From JANNPJ01 sp965200525 (GTDB taxonomy: Bacteria; Actinomycetota; Actinomycetes; Actinomycetales; Kineosporiaceae), in contig OZ241368.1 of the NCBI GenBank assembly GCA_965200525.1, positions 5,146,001 through 5,210,000 of the forward strand: 64,000 nucleotides of DNA, given 5' to 3'. This document shows positions 58,741 to 64,000 of the stretch, piece after piece. Below the pieces are notes generated by a model, which was given only the letters and a program-made list of their open reading frames with translations, had not been told where the DNA came from and did no database searches. Numbering within the stretch: position 1 is the stretch's first letter; each line of letters begins with the position of its first letter. Both the position numbers and the translations under genes were made by a program.

Positions 58741-61452
58741 ATGGCCAGCTCGAAGTCAGCCCTCGACGATCTCGAAGCCCGGTGGGGCGATCGGTGGGAG
58801 CAGGACGGCACCTACCGGTTCGACCGGGCCGCCGACCGCGGCGACGTCTACTCGATCGACACGCCGCCGCCGACCGTGTCCGGCTCGCTGCACGTAGGCC
58901 ACGTCTTCAGCTACACCCAGACCGACACCGTCGCCCGCTACCAGCGGATGCGCGGCCGGTCGGTGTTCTACCCGATGGGCTGGGACGACAACGGCCTGCC
59001 GACCGAGCGCCGGGTCGAGAACTTCTTCGGCGTCCGCTGCGACCCGTCGGTCGCCTACCAGGAGAACCTGGCTGCGCCGGCCACGGTGCCGGCCCGGCGG
59101 CAGGATTTCGTGCCGGTCAGCCGGCGCAACTTCGTCGAGTTCTGCCGGCAGCTCACCGAGACCGACGAGAAGGTGTTCGAGCGGCTCTGGCGGCTGCTGG
59201 GCCTGTCCGTCGACTGGTCGCTGACCTACTCCACGGTGGCCCCGGCCGCCCAGCGAATCAGCCAGCTCGCCTTCGTGCGCAACCTGGCCCGGGGAGAGGC
59301 CTACTCGTCCGAGGCACCGAGCCTGTGGGACACCACCTTTCAGACCGCGGTGGCCCAGGCCGAGCTGGAGGACCGGGACCGTCCGGGGGCCTATCACGAC
59401 CTGAGGTTCCACCGTGCGGGCAGTGCGGACGGTGCGGACGGCGCCGGTGACGTCGTCATCTCGACCACCCGGCCGGAGCTGCTGCCGGCCTGTGTCGCCC
59501 TGGTCGCCCACCCGGACGACGAGCGCTACCAGGCGCTGTTCGGCCACACCGTGACGACGCCGGTGTTCGGGGTCGAGGTGCCGGTGCTGGCCCACCGCCG
59601 GGCCGAGCCCGACAAGGGCACCGGCATCGCCATGGTCTGCACCTTCGGCGACCTGAACGACGTCCTGTGGTGGCGGGAGCTGGAGCTGGCCACCCGCCCG
59701 GTGATCGGCAAGAGCGGCCGGCTGATCGCCGAGACCCCCGACTGGCTGACCACCGACGGCGCCCGGGCGGCCTACGCCGAGCTGGCCGGCCGGTCCACCT
59801 TCGCCGCCCAGCAGGCCCTGGTCGAGCTGCTGCGAGCCGCCGGAGACCTGGTCGGCGAGCCGACGCCGATCACCCACCCGGTGAAGTTCTACGAGCGCGG
59901 TGATCGCCCGCTGGAGATCGTCACCACCCGGCAGTGGTACCTGCGCAACGGAGGCCGCTCGGGCGAGCTGCGGGGCGACCTGCTCGAGCGCGGCCGGCAG
60001 CTGAACTGGCACCCGGAGTACATGCAGCACCGCTACGAGAACTGGGTCGACGGCCTGAACGGCGACTGGCTGATCTCCCGGCAGCGGTTCTTCGGCGTCC
60101 CGATCCCGCTCTGGTACCGGCTGGACGCCGAGGGCCGGCCCGAGCACGACCGGCCGATCGTGCCGGACGAGGCGAGCCTGCCGATCGACCCGCAGTCACA
60201 CATCCCGCCGGGGTTCACCGCCGGGCAGCGGGACCGGCCCGGTGGCTTCACCGGCGACCCCGACATCATGGACACCTGGGCCACGTCGTCGCTGACCCCG
60301 CAGATCGCCTGCGGCTGGGAGCGGGACGCCGACCTGTTCGCCCGCACCTTCCCGATGGACCTGCGACCGCAGGGTCATGACATCATCCGCACCTGGCTGT
60401 TCTCCTCGATCGTGCGCAGCCACTACGAGCACCACCAGCTGCCCTGGACCGACACCGCGCTGTCGGGCTGGATCCTCGACCCCGACCGCAAGAAGATGTC
60501 CAAGTCCAAGGGCAACGTGGTGGTGCCGACCGAGCTGCTCCATCAGCACGGCGCCGACGCCGTCCGCTACTGGGCCACCAGTGCCCGGCTGGGCACCGAC
60601 ACCGCCTTCGACCCGGGCCAGATGAAGATCGGCCGGCGGCTGGCGACCAAGGTGCTGAACGCGTCCCGGTTCGCGCTGGGGCTGGGGGCACCGGCGGACG
60701 GGCAGGCGCCCGACGAGCTGGTCGGACCGGACGTCGAGGCGGGCCCGGGTTCGCAAGCCGTGACCGAAGCGGTCGACCAGGCCCTGCTCGGGCGGCTGGC
60801 CGGCCTGGTCGACGAAGCCACGGCGGCGTTCGAGCAGTACGACTACGCCCGGGTGCTGCGCGGCACCGAGGAGTTCTTCTGGCAGTTCTGCGACGACTAC
60901 CTGGAGCTGGTCAAGGATCGCGCCTACGGCCGGGGTCCGGCCGCCGGATCGGCCCGCATGACGCTGCGGACGGCGGTCTCGGTGCTGCTGCGGCTGTTCG
61001 CGCCGTTCCTGCCCTACGTGACCGAGGAGGCCTGGTCGTGGGCCCGGGTCCGGCCCGACACGGGCTCCCCGGCCGGCGAACAACCGGCGGCCGCAGCGGG
61101 GCCGCCGGAGGCGACCGATGCGCTGCCGGGCTTCACCACCGGATCGGTGCACCGGGCGCCGTGGCCCTCGGCCGCCGACCTGCCCGACCCGACCGCTGCG
61201 CCGGACCTGGTCCTGGTGGTGGCCGCCGACGTGCTCCGGCTGATCCGCCGGGCCAAGTCCGACGCCAAGCGCTCGATCCGGGCCGAGGTTGCGTCGGTGC
61301 TGGTCAGCGACACAGCCGAGCGGATCGCGGCGATCCGCCGGGTGCAGGCCGACCTGTGCGGGGCGGGCAACGTGGCCGAGCTCGAACTCGTCGAGTCCGG
61401 TGCCGAACTGTCGGTGGTGGTCCGGCTGGCCGAGCCGTCCCCGGCCGGCTGA
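58741..61452 (+). CDS. valS: Valyl-tRNA synthetase
   Basis: 903 residues, ATG 58741. 'SIDTPPPTVSGSLHVGHVFSYTQ' (HIGH motif as HVGH, 51-54) and 'YPMGWDDNGLPTERRVENFFGVRC' are class I ValRS features. The editing (CP1) region includes 'VVISTTRPELLPACVALVAHPDDERY'. KMSKS is intact ('KKMSKSKGNVVVP', about 585). The C-terminal anticodon-binding helices end in a short tail without the long coiled coil of E. coli ValS. Charges tRNA-Val. Confidence 0.95.
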   Translation: MASSKSALDDLEARWGDRWEQDGTYRFDRAADRGDVYSIDTPPPTVSGSLHVGHVFSYTQTDTVARYQRMRGRSVFYPMGWDDNGLPTERRVENFFGVRCDPSVAYQENLAAPATVPARRQDFVPVSRRNFVEFCRQLTETDEKVFERLWRLLGLSVDWSLTYSTVAPAAQRISQLAFVRNLARGEAYSSEAPSLWDTTFQTAVAQAELEDRDRPGAYHDLRFHRAGSADGADGAGDVVISTTRPELLPACVALVAHPDDERYQALFGHTVTTPVFGVEVPVLAHRRAEPDKGTGIAMVCTFGDLNDVLWWRELELATRPVIGKSGRLIAETPDWLTTDGARAAYAELAGRSTFAAQQALVELLRAAGDLVGEPTPITHPVKFYERGDRPLEIVTTRQWYLRNGGRSGELRGDLLERGRQLNWHPEYMQHRYENWVDGLNGDWLISRQRFFGVPIPLWYRLDAEGRPEHDRPIVPDEASLPIDPQSHIPPGFTAGQRDRPGGFTGDPDIMDTWATSSLTPQIACGWERDADLFARTFPMDLRPQGHDIIRTWLFSSIVRSHYEHHQLPWTDTALSGWILDPDRKKMSKSKGNVVVPTELLHQHGADAVRYWATSARLGTDTAFDPGQMKIGRRLATKVLNASRFALGLGAPADGQAPDELVGPDVEAGPGSQAVTEAVDQALLGRLAGLVDEATAAFEQYDYARVLRGTEEFFWQFCDDYLELVKDRAYGRGPAAGSARMTLRTAVSVLLRLFAPFLPYVTEEAWSWARVRPDTGSPAGEQPAAAAGPPEATDALPGFTTGSVHRAPWPSAADLPDPTAAPDLVLVVAADVLRLIRRAKSDAKRSIRAEVASVLVSDTAERIAAIRRVQADLCGAGNVAELELVESGAELSVVVRLAEPSPAG

Positions 61453-61555
61453 GCGGACGGCGTCCGGGAAAGAATTTCGGCTCGGCTGTCGATCCCGGCC
61501 CGGCCCGATCGACGCCCTGATGAAAGCATCGACCGACACGAACGGGAGCAGCGCC

Positions 61556-61990
61556 ATGAGGTTCATGATTCTGGTCAAGGCGACCGAGCAGTCCGAGGCC
61601 GGCGAGATGCCGGGCGAGGCCGCGTTCGCCGCGATGGGCAAGTTCAACGAGGAGCTGGTCAAGGCGGGCGTCCTGCTGGCCGGCGAAGGGCTGCACCCGA
61701 GCAGCACCGGGGCCCGGGTGGTGCTGAGCGGCGACAAGAAGATCGTGCTCGACGGCCCGTTCGCCGAGACCAAGGAGCTGCTGGCAGGCTTCTGGCTGGT
61801 CGACGTCACCTCGCGGGAGGAGGCCCTGGAATGGGCCAAGCGGGTCCCCGGGCCGCCGGAGGGCGAGATGATCCTCGAGGTGCGCCGGGTGTACGAGGCC
61901 GACGACTTCGGCGATGGGTTCACCCCCGGGCTGCGCGAGGCCGAGGAGCGGATGCGCGCCCAGGCGCAGGCCGCGGCGAAGAACGGCTGA
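61556..61990 (+). CDS. YCII-related domain protein
   Basis: 144 residues from ATG 61556 (GGGAG upstream). 'MRFMILVKATEQSEAGEMPG', 'MGKFNEELVKAGVLLAGEGLHPSSTGARV', 'DGPFAETKELLAGFWLVDVTSREEALEWAKRVP' is the classic actinobacterial YCII/'PhnB-like DGPF' protein. Ferredoxin-like fold, often next to ECF sigma factors (none here). Function unknown. Confidence 0.92.
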   Translation: MRFMILVKATEQSEAGEMPGEAAFAAMGKFNEELVKAGVLLAGEGLHPSSTGARVVLSGDKKIVLDGPFAETKELLAGFWLVDVTSREEALEWAKRVPGPPEGEMILEVRRVYEADDFGDGFTPGLREAEERMRAQAQAAAKNG

Positions 61991-61997
61991 TCCACCG

Positions 61998-62702
61998 ATG
62001 ACGGTGCGGGTGGCGATGTGGTCGGGGCCGCGCAACATCTCGACCGCGATGCTGCGCAGCTTCGGCGCCCGCACCGACGCCCTGGTCGTCGACGAGCCGC
62101 TCTACTCGTACTACCTCACCGAGACCGGCCTGCCGCACCCAGGCCGGGACGACGTGATCGCCGCCCAGCCCCGTCGCTGGCCCGACGTGGCCGCCCAGCT
62201 GACCGGGCCGGTCCCGCCCGGGGTGCGGGTGTTCTACCAGAAGCACATGGCCCATCACCTGCTGCCCGGGGTCGGCCGCGACTGGCTGGCCCGGCTCGAC
62301 CACGCCTTCCTGATCCGGGACCCGGCCCAGGTGGTGGCCTCGTACGCCAAGGTGCGCGACGAGCCGACCCTGGCCGACCTCGGCTACGAGCAGCAGGTGG
62401 AGATCTTCCGGGCCCACGGCGGCCCGGTGATCGACGCGGCCGACGTGTTGCGCGACCCGGCCCGGCTGCTGGCCGACCTGTGCGCGGCGCTCGGGATCGA
62501 CTTCGACCCGGCGATGCTCAGCTGGCCGGCCGGCCGGCGTCCGACCGACGGGGTCTGGGCCCCGCACTGGTACGCCGCGGTCGAGGCCTCGACCGGGTTC
62601 GGCCCCTACCGGCCGCCCACCGGCGCCGTCCCGGAGCGGCTGCTGCCCCTGGTCGAGGCGGCCCGGCCGTTCTACGACGAGCTGGCCGCCCACAAGCTCT
62701 GA
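61998..62702 (+). CDS. Sulfotransferase-like protein paired with an aminotransferase
   Basis: 234 residues, ATG 61998. 'VAMWSGPRNISTAMLRSFGAR' is the P-loop-like PAPS motif; 'HAFLIRDPAQVVASYAKV' the second motif. It is convergent with the class IV aminotransferase, a pairing I have seen in other bacteria. Substrate unknown. The last codons form the first unit of a short tandem repeat. Confidence 0.82.
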   Translation: MTVRVAMWSGPRNISTAMLRSFGARTDALVVDEPLYSYYLTETGLPHPGRDDVIAAQPRRWPDVAAQLTGPVPPGVRVFYQKHMAHHLLPGVGRDWLARLDHAFLIRDPAQVVASYAKVRDEPTLADLGYEQQVEIFRAHGGPVIDAADVLRDPARLLADLCAALGIDFDPAMLSWPAGRRPTDGVWAPHWYAAVEASTGFGPYRPPTGAVPERLLPLVEAARPFYDELAAHKL

Positions 62703-62761
62703 GCCGGCCACAAGCTCCGAGCCGCCCGCAAGTCCGAGCGCGCGACAAGCTCTGAGCCGCC
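62691..62761 (+). repeat. Short imperfect tandem repeat between convergent genes
   Basis: Four units of 16-19 bp of the type CACAAGCTCTGAGCCGGC, beginning in the last codons of the sulfotransferase gene and ending at the aminotransferase stop. Confidence 0.7.
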
Positions 62762-63685
62762 TCAGACCAGCTTGACGCCGTTCTCCCGGGCGTGGGCGCC
62801 GTAGAGCCCGGCGATCCGGCGGGTGTGGGGGCCGGTCTCGCCGGAGCCGATCGTGCGCCCGTCGATCCGGATGATGCCGGCGATCTCGCCCATCGTGCCG
62901 GTGCAGAACACCTCGTCGGCGGCGTACAGCTCGGACAGGGACACGTCGCGGACCTCGGTCGGCAGGCTCGCGCCGTCCGGCCCGGCCGTCGGGGCCAGCT
63001 GCAGCACGGTATCCCGGGTGATGCCCTCCGGGCAGGCCACCGAGCGGGGGGTGACCAGGGCGCCGCCGATCAGGGCGAACAGGTTGGTGGCGTTGGTCTC
63101 GGCCACGAACCCGCGCCCGTCCAGCATCAGGGCGTCGTCGGCCCCGGCCACGGTCGCCTCCATCTTGGCCAGGATGGAGTTGATCAGGTTGTTGTGGTGG
63201 ATCTTCGGGTCGAGCACGTCCGGCCCGGGACGGCGCACGCTCGCCGTGACCAGGGTCAGGCCGCCGGTGTCGTAGACCGGGGCCTTGTGCTCGGGCAGCA
63301 CGATCAGGGTGCAGCCGCTGCGGTTCAGCCGCGGATCCATGCCGCTGGTCACCTTGATCCCACGGGTCAGCGTCAGGCGGATGTGCACGCCGTCCTGCAT
63401 GTCGTTGACCTGCAACGTCTCGGTGATCGCGGCCACGATCTCGGCCGGCGAGGGGACGGCGGCGAAGCCGAGGGCGGCGGCCGAACGCCGCAGCCGGTCC
63501 AGGTGCGGGTACAGGCCGAAGATCCGCCCGTCGTACAGCCGCAACCCCTCCCAGACGGCGTCGCCGCCCTGCACCACCGAGTCGAACGGCGAGATCCCTG
63601 GTTCGTCCCGGTGGCGTACCCGCCCGTTCACCCAGTACCGGACATCGGCGTTACGTTCGTCGTAGGTCTGCAGCATGATGACCAT
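62762..63685 (-). CDS. Branched-chain amino-acid aminotransferase-like (class IV PLP) enzyme
   Basis: 307 residues (ATG 63685, or ATG 63676). 'VNGRVRHRDEPGISPFDSVVQGGDAVWEGLRLYDGRIF' is the class IV N-terminus; catalytic Lys in 'DVLDPKIHHNNLINSILAKME'; 'GFVAETNATNLFALIGGALVTP' and 'VFCTGTMGEIAGIIRIDGR' complete the PLP site. Transfers an amino group to branched-chain keto acids or acts as a related lyase. Faces the sulfotransferase. Confidence 0.9.
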   Translation of the reverse strand: MVIMLQTYDERNADVRYWVNGRVRHRDEPGISPFDSVVQGGDAVWEGLRLYDGRIFGLYPHLDRLRRSAAALGFAAVPSPAEIVAAITETLQVNDMQDGVHIRLTLTRGIKVTSGMDPRLNRSGCTLIVLPEHKAPVYDTGGLTLVTASVRRPGPDVLDPKIHHNNLINSILAKMEATVAGADDALMLDGRGFVAETNATNLFALIGGALVTPRSVACPEGITRDTVLQLAPTAGPDGASLPTEVRDVSLSELYAADEVFCTGTMGEIAGIIRIDGRTIGSGETGPHTRRIAGLYGAHARENGVKLV

Positions 63686-63727
63686 CTTGCCCCGGGCCCG
63701 GCGCGGCCCGGACTAGGGTGTCGGGCA

Positions 63728-64000
63728 GTGAAGCCCATCGACGACGACGCCCCGCAGCGCTGGTTCCTCAGCCCGGACGAGCGCGGCAACCCGTCCACCG
63801 ACATCGACCGCGTCCCCCGGGACGACGGTCTGGCCTGGGTCAACGGCAACGCCGTGCGGCCGGTGATTCACGGGGCGAACTACTTCCGCCGGCTCTACGA
63901 CGAACTCTGCGCGCTCAAGCGTGACGACCGGGTGTTCTTCACCGACTGGTGCGGCGACTCGGACGAGAAGCTGCTGCCGGAGGGCCCAACGGTCGGGCAG
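63728..64000 (+). CDS. Phospholipase-D-like protein (partial, C-terminus beyond window)
   Basis: GTG 63728; 91 codons are open to the window edge. 'RWFLSPDERGNPSTDIDR', 'WVNGNAVRPVIHGANYFRRLYDEL' and 'DRVFFTDWCGDSDEKLLPEG' match the N-terminal part of actinobacterial PLD/cardiolipin-synthase-like proteins. The HKD catalytic motifs would lie downstream of the window. Divergent from the aminotransferase. Confidence 0.78.
   Translation, partial: MKPIDDDAPQRWFLSPDERGNPSTDIDRVPRDDGLAWVNGNAVRPVIHGANYFRRLYDELCALKRDDRVFFTDWCGDSDEKLLPEGPTVGQ

Overview
High-GC (about 70%) actinobacterial chromosome segment. The signs are: GTG starts and four-base gene overlaps throughout; a phosphate-transporter/DUF3349 cluster arranged as in mycobacteria; DUF5753-type XRE regulators; Spd/DUF2637 and MobF mobile-element genes typical of Actinomycetota; and many leaderless starts. 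The genus cannot be fixed from sequence alone. Everything here was read by eye, and family names are recognitions rather than search results.

Layout. (1) 1-1771: right-hand end of an older integrated element whose integrase survives only as a C-terminal fragment beside tRNA-Asn. (2) 2147-5970: a secreted protein, a 3-hydroxyisobutyrate-dehydrogenase-like enzyme and a PiT phosphate transporter operon. (3) 6151-13436: one compact operon with a recognisable promoter and a perfect 14-bp terminator hairpin. It encodes a DUF1399-like protein, a sulfotransferase, an MFS exporter, an M3-like metallopeptidase, a Gfo/Idh/MocA oxidoreductase, a TM-anchored protein, an HTTM (vitamin-K-carboxylase-like) membrane protein and finally a 41-residue peptide ending in Cys-Glu-Cys-Ala-Leu. 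This looks like an undescribed ribosomal-peptide (RiPP) pathway and is the most interesting locus in the window. (4) 13538-17047: topoisomerase IB, DUF1992, aldo/keto reductase and DUF4240 housekeeping genes.

(5) 17204-46123: a tRNA(CAT) gene that carries a tandem array of integrated elements bounded by three copies of a 43-bp att core (17236, 43878, 46081). Element 1 (26.7 kb) has an intact tyrosine integrase, a regulatory block (XRE/TPR protein, phosphotransferase, GntR repressor with a perfect 22-bp palindromic operator, excisionase-like HTH), a transfer block (Spd-like proteins, VirD4/TraG-type coupling ATPase, DUF2493, DUF2637, 1564-aa MobF relaxase-helicase) and cargo. The cargo includes an orphan cytosine methyltransferase, a GIY-YIG-like protein and a low-GC two-gene nuclease-like cassette. 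No mating-pore ATPase or replication initiator was seen, so it is best described as an integrative mobilizable element. Element 2 (2.2 kb) is a remnant: an integrase cut off after about 41 codons by an IS256-family fragment, plus a helical-repeat protein.

(6) 46246-64000: ordinary chromosome, with a duplicated-domain secreted protein, drug-efflux MFS, RibD-like reductase, alkaline phosphatase, RecQ-like helicase, alpha/beta hydrolase, GNAT, MFS, two LacI regulators flanking a small XRE protein, valyl-tRNA synthetase, a YCII protein, a sulfotransferase paired with a branched-chain aminotransferase, and the start of a phospholipase-D-like protein.
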